From: Candidatus Woesearchaeota archaeon
GTDB lineage: Archaea > Nanobdellota > Nanobdellia > Woesearchaeales > GCA-2686295
DNA: 64,000 nt
Assembly: GCA_013202845.1 (NCBI GenBank)
Contig: JABMPT010000005.1
Span: forward strand, 1 to 64,000
Direction: 5' to 3'
Positions 37,199 to 46,406 of the stretch are shown piece by piece; position 1 is the first letter of the stretch, and each line of letters opens with the position of its first letter. A program made the position numbers and the translations under genes. The notes beneath the pieces were generated by a model. It made no database searches. It saw only the letters and a list, made by a program, of their open reading frames with translations, and was not told the DNA's origin.

Positions 37199-38026
37199 AT
37201 GATAGAAAAACTTACTGAAATGATTTTAATTGAAGAAGGGCTTGATCCTAACAAAGGAAAAGTATTAAGTAAAAAAGAGACAGATCAAAAAATTAAACAA
37301 ATGTTCAACAGAGAAAACCCACTTGAAGCAATAGTATTATTTGATTTGTCAAGTGTAACTGTAGGAACTGATGAAACAGAGAATAAGATTTTTGGCGAAA
37401 AAATCATGATAAGCAACTACTATAATTTCGGTGGAAGCATAAAGAGACAGAAAGGATTAAGAATTGAAAAAATTAATACAACAGAAGAAACTCAAATTAA
37501 TAATATTGTAATTAAGAATAAAGAATACAACAAATATGTATCAATAGATCCGACAGGGACATACAAGTTTATGAAAAGAGGAGAGACAAGAACAGGAAAA
37601 GTAAAAAGAGAAACAGTTGGATGGATGGATATAATGTACAGACCAACTGTTATATGGTTTCCAGTAATTGAAGAAAGAAAGAAACGTGAAGAAACAGAAA
37701 AAAGGCTTAGAGAATATTTTGGAATTAATAAAAATAATTTAATGCAAACTAAGAATAACGAAAAAATTCAACTAGCAACAATTTTTTTTTGCCAAGGAGA
37801 TGAACATTATATTACAGCCGTTATGCCAAAAAGCATCACTCGAAAGTCTTTTCATAAAAATGTAACTGATGGGATTGGAGGTAGAATCTCAAAAATAGAC
37901 TGTTTGCCAGAATATGGCAAATATAATAATACGGACGACAAATTCAAATCATGTGTCTATGAATCTAATAGAATTATAGAAGTATTTGAATATCTTTCAA
38001 GGCTTCAGAACCTAAAATTTAATTAA
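37199..38026 (+). CDS. Hypothetical protein (no family recognised)
   Basis: Long ORF, no motif recognised. Confidence 0.55.
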   Translation: MIEKLTEMILIEEGLDPNKGKVLSKKETDQKIKQMFNRENPLEAIVLFDLSSVTVGTDETENKIFGEKIMISNYYNFGGSIKRQKGLRIEKINTTEETQINNIVIKNKEYNKYVSIDPTGTYKFMKRGETRTGKVKRETVGWMDIMYRPTVIWFPVIEERKKREETEKRLREYFGINKNNLMQTKNNEKIQLATIFFCQGDEHYITAVMPKSITRKSFHKNVTDGIGGRISKIDCLPEYGKYNNTDDKFKSCVYESNRIIEVFEYLSRLQNLKFN

Positions 38027-38027
38027 T

Positions 38028-38663
38028 CTATATTATCTCAACTCTGCATGGTGCTCTTTGCTTGAAAGTCTCTGCATCTCCCTGAGTTCCAACTATTGCT
38101 CCGTAATGCATTGGAATTGCAAGTTTTGGCTTTATCACTTTGCATGCTTCTGCTGCTTCCATAGCAGTCATTACATATGTGCCTGAAACAGGTAACAATG
38201 CAACATCGATGTTTTCAAAGCTTTCCATCTCAGGAATCTTGTCAGTGTCGCCTGCATGGTAAATCCTCTTCCCATCCATTGTCAGGATAAAACCAATCCA
38301 ATTATACTCTTTTGTGTGGAAGGACTTGTTGGTGTTGTAAGCGGGAACAGCTTCAATAGCTAATCCTAAGAGCTCAACCTTATCCCCTGGCTCCACCAAA
38401 GTGATATTCCTAACTCCCAAACCAGATAATTTGCTCTGACAATCAGCAACAGTTATTATTATCGTGTTCTCATCTGACACTCTCTCAACATCCCTTGGAC
38501 TGCAATGGTCATAATGTTCATGAGTTATAAGCACTAGATCAGCTTTCTCATCCACATCACCAACCTGATATGGATCGATGTAAACAATCCTGCTTCCTTT
38601 TATCTTGAAACAGTCATGATATATCCTTTCAACAGATATTCCTTCATAATCCATTAACATCAC
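38028..38663 (-). CDS. MBL-fold metal-dependent hydrolase (UPF0173-like)
   Basis: LVLITHEHYDHCSPRDV; YHAGDTDKIPEM; AIPMHYGAIVGTQGDAETF. Confidence 0.9.
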   Translation of the reverse strand: MMLMDYEGISVERIYHDCFKIKGSRIVYIDPYQVGDVDEKADLVLITHEHYDHCSPRDVERVSDENTIIITVADCQSKLSGLGVRNITLVEPGDKVELLGLAIEAVPAYNTNKSFHTKEYNWIGFILTMDGKRIYHAGDTDKIPEMESFENIDVALLPVSGTYVMTAMEAAEACKVIKPKLAIPMHYGAIVGTQGDAETFKQRAPCRVEII

Positions 38664-38765
38664 CCCTTGTGTCTGGTATTAACTATTTTTTATAAAAGTT
38701 TTGTGATTATGCAGAATAGATAATCAAAACATTTATATACTATTCAGTCAATAATTTGTATTACA

Positions 38766-39332
38766 ATGGCAGAGACTGTACTAGGCGGAACGCTAACTTT
38801 TTTAAACGAATTAGGAGTGTATGATGTTATCCTTCCGTTCTTGTTATCCTTCACTATAATCTTCGCTATTCTCGAGAAGACAAAGATTTTTGGAGTTGAG
38901 AAACGCGGGGATGAAGAAATTACAAGAAAGAACATGAATGCCATGACTGCTTTTGTAATTGCATTCTTTGTTGTGGCATCATCAAAAATTGTTGCTCTGA
39001 TAAACATGGTTGCCAGCCAAGCATTCCTATTGATATTGTTGGTTGTGTTATTCCTTATCTTGGCAGGTGTGCTTCAAAAAGAAGGAGAGTATCAACTAGA
39101 GGGTGTTTGGAGAAACTGGTTCATGGGCGTAGCAGCAGTTGTACTCATATTAATATTCCTAAACGCTATTGGCTGGCTGGAATGGATATATGAATTCCTG
39201 ACAGATTATTGGAACACAGAAGCTGTCTCTGCAGTCATACTGTTAATACTCATTGTTATTTTCATTGCTTGGATTACAAGAGACAGTAAATCAATCAAGA
39301 AAAAAGTAGAAAAAGAAAAGAAAGGTGATTAA
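38766..39332 (+). CDS. Multi-TM membrane protein, paralog 1 of 3
   Basis: YDVILPFLLSFTIIFAILEKTKIFG, shared with the next two ORFs. Confidence 0.75.
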   Translation: MAETVLGGTLTFLNELGVYDVILPFLLSFTIIFAILEKTKIFGVEKRGDEEITRKNMNAMTAFVIAFFVVASSKIVALINMVASQAFLLILLVVLFLILAGVLQKEGEYQLEGVWRNWFMGVAAVVLILIFLNAIGWLEWIYEFLTDYWNTEAVSAVILLILIVIFIAWITRDSKSIKKKVEKEKKGD

Positions 39333-39334
39333 TT

Positions 39335-39952
39335 ATGGTTTGGAGTTTTGAACAATCAATATTTGCTCTCTGGGACATAGGACTAATAGATGTTATTTTA
39401 CCATTTCTGATTGTATTCACAATTATATATGCCTCTTTGGAGAAATCTCATATTCTTGGAAAGGACAGCAAGAAGTATAATGTTATCATTGCATTAGTGA
39501 TGGGTTTCTCAGTGGTTATTCCCCATGTCTTATGGGGTACTAGGGATTTCACAAATCCATATTTATCAAACGGAATGATTGACGTTGTTAATATTATGAA
39601 TAAAGCATTGCCGGATGTTTCTCTGGTCGCAATAGCTTTCATAATGGTTATGCTGATCCTTGGAATAATAGGTGGTGATGTGAATTTTGCTGGAACAAGT
39701 CTTGGCGGACTTGCAGTTTTAGTCGCGATTATCGCAGTAATTATAGTATTCTTAGCAGCCGCAGATGTTCTCAGAAACCTTCCATGGTGGCTCTATTGGA
39801 TTTATGATCCATATGTAAAAGAAGTGATCGTTGTTATACTGGTCTTTGGTATAATAATATGGTTTATCACAAAAGACGATAAGGGGAGCCAGGAAAAAGG
39901 TTTCAAACATTTAATGGAAGACGTAACAAAGATATTCCCTGGCAGAAAATAA
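39335..39952 (+). CDS. Multi-TM membrane protein, paralog 2 of 3
   Basis: IGLIDVILPFLIVFTIIYASLEKSHILG. Confidence 0.75.
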   Translation: MVWSFEQSIFALWDIGLIDVILPFLIVFTIIYASLEKSHILGKDSKKYNVIIALVMGFSVVIPHVLWGTRDFTNPYLSNGMIDVVNIMNKALPDVSLVAIAFIMVMLILGIIGGDVNFAGTSLGGLAVLVAIIAVIIVFLAAADVLRNLPWWLYWIYDPYVKEVIVVILVFGIIIWFITKDDKGSQEKGFKHLMEDVTKIFPGRK

Positions 39953-39959
39953 TTATAAA

Positions 39960-40547
39960 ATGGCTACATTCCTGGATATTGGTATAATTGAGCATTTCTC
40001 AATTGTTTTTGTATTCTTGCTAATATTCACAGTAATATACGCTCTGCTAGAGTACAGCAAACCATTTGGTAAGGGAAAGAAAGGATTACATGGCATAATA
40101 GCGCTTGTGCTTGGATTATTGATAGTCATTTCAAAGCCAGCAGTTTTGCTTGTCAATTTCTTGACTTCTTGGTTTTTAGTATTATTCCTGTTTTTATTTC
40201 TAGTAATATTCACTCTTAGGATGTTTGGAACATCAGAATCAGACATGACTGCACTAGTAAAGGATGTGCGATTCTATCCTTGGTTGGTAGTCATAATAGT
40301 TGTTATTGTAATAGCTGGTTTTGGATCTGTATTTGGTCAAACACTTCTTGAAAGAGGAGCTGGTTTAGATGATGAAGATGTTGAAGAAGGTGTTGTATTG
40401 CCAGGCGATTTAGAAGGAGGATCAACAAGAACAACAAGCTTTGGAACAAATGTTCTTAACACAGTGTTTCATCCAAAAGTACTAGGATTAATAGCAATTC
40501 TATTGGTGGGATTATTCTCAATTACCTTCCTTTCAAAACTAACCTAG
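39960..40547 (+). CDS. Multi-TM membrane protein, paralog 3 of 3
   Basis: IGIIEHFSIVFVFLLIFTVIYALLEYSKPFG. Confidence 0.75.
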   Translation: MATFLDIGIIEHFSIVFVFLLIFTVIYALLEYSKPFGKGKKGLHGIIALVLGLLIVISKPAVLLVNFLTSWFLVLFLFLFLVIFTLRMFGTSESDMTALVKDVRFYPWLVVIIVVIVIAGFGSVFGQTLLERGAGLDDEDVEEGVVLPGDLEGGSTRTTSFGTNVLNTVFHPKVLGLIAILLVGLFSITFLSKLT

Positions 40548-40549
40548 AA

Positions 40550-41209
40550 CTATTTGGTTTTCTTCTTCATAGTATCTGCAACTTTAGAAAGATCGTTAAC
40601 TTTCTCTGTGAACACAGGCAGTACTTTTGAGAAAACCTTTTCCATTGCTTTTACTTCTGCACCAACATTCAGAATGTTCTTATCATACTCCCCAATCTTT
40701 CCTATTACTGCTTGGTGTAATTTATCAAATTCTTCTTTAAGACTTGAGAAATCTTTTTCTAATGAACCAAGTTTGGCTTCTGTTTCATTCTTCCATTCAA
40801 CTATCTTGTTTATATCCTTTACAATCTCGCTCCATTTCTCTTCTATGATAGATTCTACTAATTCTTCTACTTCAGGAGATTTTTCTTGATATGGAGGAAT
40901 ATTCATAGGTGCCTCTTGTGGTTGCCTAAAACTATCTTGTGAATAATTAGGTTCTGAGAACGCTTGTTGCTGAGTAGGCTCCTGTACTTGTTGAGTCACT
41001 TCCTGTTCAACCTTCTCTGGCTCCACTCCACTCACAGCAGGTTTTGTATCTGCCTGATTCATCGCCTCAAATATCCTCGAAGAAGAATAGCCATCTCTCT
41101 GAAGTGTTTGGATTATCCTGTTATTATCAATTCCCTGTCCTCTCATAGAAAGAACCTGATTAACAGGGGTCTCATTTTTTGGTGGTTTGCTTTTTCCAAA
41201 TAAGCCCAT
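40550..41209 (-). CDS. Coiled-coil protein (FlaC-like size and position) with N-terminal small helical domain
   Basis: VLSMRGQGIDNNRIIQTLQRDGYSSSRIFEAMNQAD + long heptad-rich C-terminus. Confidence 0.55.
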   Translation of the reverse strand: MGLFGKSKPPKNETPVNQVLSMRGQGIDNNRIIQTLQRDGYSSSRIFEAMNQADTKPAVSGVEPEKVEQEVTQQVQEPTQQQAFSEPNYSQDSFRQPQEAPMNIPPYQEKSPEVEELVESIIEEKWSEIVKDINKIVEWKNETEAKLGSLEKDFSSLKEEFDKLHQAVIGKIGEYDKNILNVGAEVKAMEKVFSKVLPVFTEKVNDLSKVADTMKKKTK

Positions 41210-41261
41210 TTTTACCTCTTTTCTCTTTCCTTAATGTTGTAGTTGCTATATAAATTTTTCT

Positions 41262-41675
41262 CTATTTATTTTTCAGAGCTTTGTTGAGCTCTTCTCTCGT
41301 GACAAAATCCATTGGTTGCCACATGTCAACATATTTCTCAACCACTTTGAAGTCTGATTGCTTGACAGATTTCTGTAGTTCAGCAGACATCTGTATTAGA
41401 TTCTCATTTATCTCGCTCACAGATCTCTTTATATCCAATAAATCCTGATTCAAGGATCTTATCTCTTGTCTCATATCTCTTTCAAACTCTAACAAAGCTT
41501 GGTCTGTCATCTGGGTCTTCTTTCTGATATTAGAGTATCTCTCTTCAAGGACTCTCAATCTAGAACCAAGAGTTGTGACTTTTCTTGAAACATTCTGAAA
41601 AGGAGTTTCAGCCTCATCCTCTTTTTTAGCTTCCTGTTGTTGTGCTACAAAATCTTCTTCTGCCATATTATTCAA
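41262..41675 (-). CDS. Coiled-coil protein, FlaC/D/E-like candidate
   Basis: Heptad-rich; C-term YVDMWQPMDFVTREELNKALKNK. Confidence 0.55.
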   Translation of the reverse strand: MNNMAEEDFVAQQQEAKKEDEAETPFQNVSRKVTTLGSRLRVLEERYSNIRKKTQMTDQALLEFERDMRQEIRSLNQDLLDIKRSVSEINENLIQMSAELQKSVKQSDFKVVEKYVDMWQPMDFVTREELNKALKNK

Positions 41676-41717
41676 AAATTTTATAAAGGTATTTCGTATA
41701 GAGAATATTCATAGATA

Positions 41718-41734
41718 CTAATATAAAGTTTTCG
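41718..41734 (-). promoter_or_regulatory. BRE+TATA promoter (CGAAAACTTTATATTAG) for the minus coiled-coil gene
   Basis: Near-identical to element at 56586-56603. Confidence 0.55.
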
Positions 41735-41737
41735 GCT

Positions 41738-41782
41738 TATTGATTTAAAATCAATATTCAAAAGACATAATCAGGTCTTTTG
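41738..41782. repeat. Interrupted palindrome plus inverted repeat upstream of flaI-like gene
   Basis: TATTGATTT-A-AAATCAATA and CAAAAGAC-ataatcag-GTCTTTTG. Confidence 0.8.
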
Positions 41783-41797
41783 TTATGAGGTGAGCTT

Positions 41798-44083
41798 TTG
41801 GCAGAGAAGGATGTGTTCTCCTACGAAACACAAAGACAAGGGGAGGACAATGTTTTAAAAATTGATTGTGAGAAAGTAACTAGGGTTCCCTCTATTGAGG
41901 ACGATGAACTTTATATGGCTAAAACAGCCGAGTTTCTGAATGAGAATCCTGGAACAACAAAGATTATTTTTTCTCAGAAAAGAGATTATGAATATGATTA
42001 TGCCCAGACAATCATGCTGACAGAAATGGCACATCTGTACAACGAGCTTCTTAAAAACAAAGAGTTGTTCAGCTATGAATCATTCAGGGCCTATGATGAA
42101 GGAGGAAGACAGGATGCAAAATTCAATGAAATAAGAAACAGCATCTTCAATTTTCTGAAAAAGGACCCTATGGGCTGCTATGTAACGCTTAAGAGAATCC
42201 ACAGGAGGGAAAACATTCTATTGGATAAGAGCAAGGACAAGAAAAGCATAAGCTCTCACAAGAAATACGTCCAACTAGTGGAATACCTGATAAAACTTCT
42301 TGAGAATACCAAGATAATAACAATTCTCAAGCCTTTCTCAGCAGGGCACAGGGTTGGTACAAGGGATATTTACAGGAAGGTCTTCAGTCCAACCATCAAG
42401 CCAGATTTCATGTTCACAAGATTAATGGCTACATATCCAAAAGACGCAACAGAAATGGACAATTATGATGTAGAAGATTCTGAAGTAGTGATTTTTGAAT
42501 TGAATGATGACATACAATATCTTTATCACGTTACCCCACCAGAATTTAAATTAAACGAGGATAAATATGAAATATTAGACCTTGCCAGAAATATAATGGC
42601 AGAGCACAAACCAGAAAAACAGGATTTTGTTGATCCTGAAAGGATGAGAGAGGTTTTCTACAATGTTGGTCATGATTTACTGGAAGAATTGGCAAATTAT
42701 CGAAATATGAAACTTAGTAAAAAAGAATTGAATGAACTAACACAGATTCTTATCAGATATACTGTCGGCTTTGGACTGATAGAAGTTCTGCTACAAGATC
42801 CAAAAATTCAAGATATAACAATAAACAGTCCCATGGGTCAAATACCTATGTTCATAGTACACCAAGACTTTGGAGAGTGTAAAACAAATATCCTGCCAAG
42901 TATTGATGATGGAGAATCTTGGGCTTCAAAACTAAGACTTCTCTCTGGTAGACCATTGGACGAGGCAAATCCTGTTCTTGACACAGAAATAGAGATACCG
43001 ACGATTGCAAACGCCAGAGTTGGAGTGATTGCACCTCCTCTGAATCCTTCTGGGATAGCCTATGCCTTCAGAAGACACAGGGACAAACCATGGACTCTTC
43101 CATTATTCATAAAACACAAAATGATTAATTCTCTAGCTGCAGGGATTCTTAGTTTCATAATTGATGGCAGCAGAACAATGCTCATAGCTGGAACTAGAAG
43201 CGCTGGAAAAACTTCTCTTCTCGGCTCATTAATGGTCGAGATAATGAGAAAATACAGGATGATAACCATAGAAGACACTTTGGAGTTACCAACAAATTCA
43301 CTTAGAAAGCTCGGCTACAATATCCAATCTATGAAAGTTGCTTCTGCACTTTCAAAAGGAAGCTCTGAAGTCCCTGCTGATGAAGGAATAAGAACAACTC
43401 TAAGACTTGGGGATTCATGCTTGATAATCGGCGAGGTTAGAAGTACAGAAGCAAAAGCATTGTATGAAGCCATGAGAGTTGGTGCTTTAGCTAATGTTGT
43501 TGCCGGAACAATACATGGTGATAGCCCATATGGTGTTTTTGACAGAGTTGTCAATGATTTAGAAGTTCCTAGGACAAGCTTCAAAGCCACAGATATTATA
43601 GTTGTTGCCAATCCTATAAAAAGCGCTGACGGACTTCACAGATGGAGAAGAGTAACCCAGATAACAGAGGTTAGAAAACTTTGGGAAGATGATCCTATGA
43701 GAGAAGGTGGCTTCATAGATCTGATGAAGTATAATTCAAAAACAGATCAATTAGAGGTTTCTGATGATTTAATTAATGGCGAATCTGAAATACTTAAAGG
43801 AATAGCCGGAAATGTCAAGGAATGGGCCGGTAACTGGGATGCAGTATGGGATAACATCATGTTAAGAGCAAATATGAAGGAGCTATTGGTGAAAACAGCT
43901 GAAAAAGAGAAGAATGACGAATTATTGGAAGCACCTTTTGTTATCAGGTGCAATGATGAGTTTCACAGGATAAGTGACAAAGTCAAGGATAAAACAGGCA
44001 AGCTTGACTCCAAGAGAATACTTTTTGAATGGAAAGAATGGTTAAAAAAAGAGGTTCGCAAGAATAATTCCAAAAATGGATGA
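41798..44083 (+). CDS. FlaI/TadA-type secretion ATPase with long N-terminal extension
   Basis: Walker A AGTRSAGKTSLLGSL; ITIEDTLELP; LIIGEVRSTEAKALYEAMRVGALANVVAGTIHGDS; TTG start after GAGGTGAG. Confidence 0.93.
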   Translation: MAEKDVFSYETQRQGEDNVLKIDCEKVTRVPSIEDDELYMAKTAEFLNENPGTTKIIFSQKRDYEYDYAQTIMLTEMAHLYNELLKNKELFSYESFRAYDEGGRQDAKFNEIRNSIFNFLKKDPMGCYVTLKRIHRRENILLDKSKDKKSISSHKKYVQLVEYLIKLLENTKIITILKPFSAGHRVGTRDIYRKVFSPTIKPDFMFTRLMATYPKDATEMDNYDVEDSEVVIFELNDDIQYLYHVTPPEFKLNEDKYEILDLARNIMAEHKPEKQDFVDPERMREVFYNVGHDLLEELANYRNMKLSKKELNELTQILIRYTVGFGLIEVLLQDPKIQDITINSPMGQIPMFIVHQDFGECKTNILPSIDDGESWASKLRLLSGRPLDEANPVLDTEIEIPTIANARVGVIAPPLNPSGIAYAFRRHRDKPWTLPLFIKHKMINSLAAGILSFIIDGSRTMLIAGTRSAGKTSLLGSLMVEIMRKYRMITIEDTLELPTNSLRKLGYNIQSMKVASALSKGSSEVPADEGIRTTLRLGDSCLIIGEVRSTEAKALYEAMRVGALANVVAGTIHGDSPYGVFDRVVNDLEVPRTSFKATDIIVVANPIKSADGLHRWRRVTQITEVRKLWEDDPMREGGFIDLMKYNSKTDQLEVSDDLINGESEILKGIAGNVKEWAGNWDAVWDNIMLRANMKELLVKTAEKEKNDELLEAPFVIRCNDEFHRISDKVKDKTGKLDSKRILFEWKEWLKKEVRKNNSKNG

Positions 44084-46292
44084 CAAGAATGTTGATAATA
44101 TCAAGAAGAAATACCAGGCCAAGATCAGTTCTGAGTTACACGAGAAGAAAAGCGATCTGAAACCCATAACCTCTAAAGATTATAATAGCTTCAAAAGTGA
44201 ATATCTCCCTAAACATTTATCTTTCTATGAAAAAGCATGTAATTTTTCAGAGAAACTCCTAAAAATAAAAGCTGAGAAAGCAAAGATTCCAACATATCAG
44301 GAAGCAATTGATATATGTCATTTGAATATAACGCCTACAGGCGCCGCTAGTTTTCCAATTGCAGTCTTCATGTTTTTCTTATTCCTTGGATTGTTCATTG
44401 GTTTTGTACTACCTTATGCATTTGGAGGAGCAACTAGTTACTTCCTGATAATAATGTCCATATTCATAGGTATTGGTGTAATGATACCTCTTGGCAATCT
44501 GCCTTTCTTCTTTGCCAATAATTGGCGTATGAAGGCAAGTAACGAAATGGTTCTTTGCATATTCTATATCGTAACCTACATGAGGCATAACTCAAATCTT
44601 GAGCTGGGTGTTGATTTTGCTGCAGAACATCTTTCTCCTCCTCTATCTATTGACCTCAAGAAGATTGTATGGAATATCGAGACTGGAAAATTCCATTCAA
44701 TAAAGGAGTCAATTGATGATTATCTTGAAAGCTGGAGAAAGTGGAATCTTGAATTCATAGAGAGCATGCATTTGATAGAATCATCCTTGTATGAGGCTTC
44801 TGAAGGCAGGAGGTTGGATGCACTTGATAAATCCTTGAGTGTAATGCTTGAAGAGACCTATGAGAAGATGCTTCACTACGCCCAGAATCTTAAATCACCA
44901 TTGACAACATTGCACATGATGGGTATAATCCTGCCAATCCTTGGATTGGTTATTCTTCCTTTGGTTGTTAGTTTCATGCCAGAGGTAAAATGGTATCACC
45001 TATTCACTCTTTACAATATCATATTACCTGCAGCGGTTTTTTATCTTGGAAAAATCATTCTTTCAAAGAGACCCACAGGTTATGGAGACTCTGATATCTC
45101 CAAAACAAGTAAAGAAGTCAGAAAATATAAGAATATACTTATAAGACTGGGTAATTTTGAGATTAAGATACACCCAATAATTCTTTCAATAATAGTCATT
45201 GTTGTGTTTTTGTTTATAGGGTTTTCTCCTTTGATGATACACGCGGTCCTTCCGAATTTTGATTGCAGTGTTGGTGAAGAATCTGGTTGTATGAATTCAT
45301 TAACTCACCCCAATGCAAAGTATTACTTCTTAGGCTACAGGGATGAAACAGACTCTGAAGGATCTCCAACAGGAAAAATAATAGGGCCATATGGTATTGG
45401 AGCGACACTTCTTAGCTTAGCAATACCTTTTGGATTAGGGCTCGGAGTTGGATTGTATTTCAAGTTTCGTTCAAAGAATGTCATAAAGATAAGGAACGAG
45501 GCGAAGAAACTTGAGCAAGAGTTTGCTTCAGCATTATTCCAGCTGGGAAATAGATTGGGAGATGGTTTTCCTGCAGAGATAGCTTTTGGCAAGGTTTCCA
45601 AGGTTATGGAGGGAACTGTTTCTGGAAAGTTCTTTGACACTGTAAGCGGCAATATAAGGAGATTGGGCTTCAGCGTGGAGCAGGCAATCTTTGACCCTGA
45701 AAAAGGAGCCATAGCATATTTTCCATCTCCGATAATTGAGAGTTCTATGAAGGTTCTTGTTGAGAGCAGCAAGAAAGGACCTTTGGTTGCCAGCAATGCA
45801 TTGATTAATGTGTCAAATTACATAAAAGAAATGCATAGGGTTGATGAGAGATTAAGGGACTTGATGGCAGATGTTATCAGCAGTATGAAATCACAGATAT
45901 CCTTTTTGACACCTGCTATCTCTGGAATCGTCATTGGAATAACAAGCATGATAACAGCCATACTGGGAACACTTGGAGATAAACTTGGTCAATTGGCTTC
46001 TGAAGCAGAAGGGGTTGCAGGTGGAGGTGTGCTTAGCATGTTTGGCGCTGGAGTTCCAACATTCCATTTCCAAGTAATAGTTGGACTGTACGTTATTCAG
46101 ATAGTATATCTTTTGACAATCCTAATAAACGGCATAGAGAATGGTTCTGATAAACTGAATGAAAGATTCTTGATTGGAAAAAACTTGATAAGAACATCCA
46201 TTACATACACCATTGTTGCTTTCATCATAATGGTGTTATTCAACCTAATAGCTGGTAGCATCATGGGTTCTTTAACCGCTAGCGTAGGATAA
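44076..46292 (+). CDS. FlaJ/TadC-type membrane platform protein
   Basis: Two T2SF-like halves; LSPPLSIDLKKIVWNIETG; multiple TM; follows ATPase with overlap. Confidence 0.85.
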   Translation: MDDKNVDNIKKKYQAKISSELHEKKSDLKPITSKDYNSFKSEYLPKHLSFYEKACNFSEKLLKIKAEKAKIPTYQEAIDICHLNITPTGAASFPIAVFMFFLFLGLFIGFVLPYAFGGATSYFLIIMSIFIGIGVMIPLGNLPFFFANNWRMKASNEMVLCIFYIVTYMRHNSNLELGVDFAAEHLSPPLSIDLKKIVWNIETGKFHSIKESIDDYLESWRKWNLEFIESMHLIESSLYEASEGRRLDALDKSLSVMLEETYEKMLHYAQNLKSPLTTLHMMGIILPILGLVILPLVVSFMPEVKWYHLFTLYNIILPAAVFYLGKIILSKRPTGYGDSDISKTSKEVRKYKNILIRLGNFEIKIHPIILSIIVIVVFLFIGFSPLMIHAVLPNFDCSVGEESGCMNSLTHPNAKYYFLGYRDETDSEGSPTGKIIGPYGIGATLLSLAIPFGLGLGVGLYFKFRSKNVIKIRNEAKKLEQEFASALFQLGNRLGDGFPAEIAFGKVSKVMEGTVSGKFFDTVSGNIRRLGFSVEQAIFDPEKGAIAYFPSPIIESSMKVLVESSKKGPLVASNALINVSNYIKEMHRVDERLRDLMADVISSMKSQISFLTPAISGIVIGITSMITAILGTLGDKLGQLASEAEGVAGGGVLSMFGAGVPTFHFQVIVGLYVIQIVYLLTILINGIENGSDKLNERFLIGKNLIRTSITYTIVAFIIMVLFNLIAGSIMGSLTASVG

Positions 46293-46310
46293 ATTTTCTA
46301 TTAAGAAATA

Positions 46311-46405
46311 TGGGGACGCCGGGATTTGAACCCGGGACACCTAGATCTTCAGTCTAGTGCTCTTTACTGCGCATGATCTTGCGTCCCAGTCTGAGCTACG
46401 TCCCC
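46311..46405 (-). tRNA. tRNA-Phe(GAA) with ~21-nt intron in D-loop (intron about 46364..46384)
   Basis: GGGGACG/CGTCCCC acceptor; D-stem GCTC/GAGC; anticodon arm CTAGA-CTGAAGA-TCTAG; T-arm CCGGG-TTCAAAT-CCCGG; D-loop carries an extra 21 nt with relaxed BHB potential. Confidence 0.92.
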
Positions 46406-46406
46406 T

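Noticed and set aside
38766-40547. Three tandem TM ORFs as assembly duplication
   Set aside because: Shared signature but otherwise strongly diverged sequences, so not a recent or artefactual duplication.
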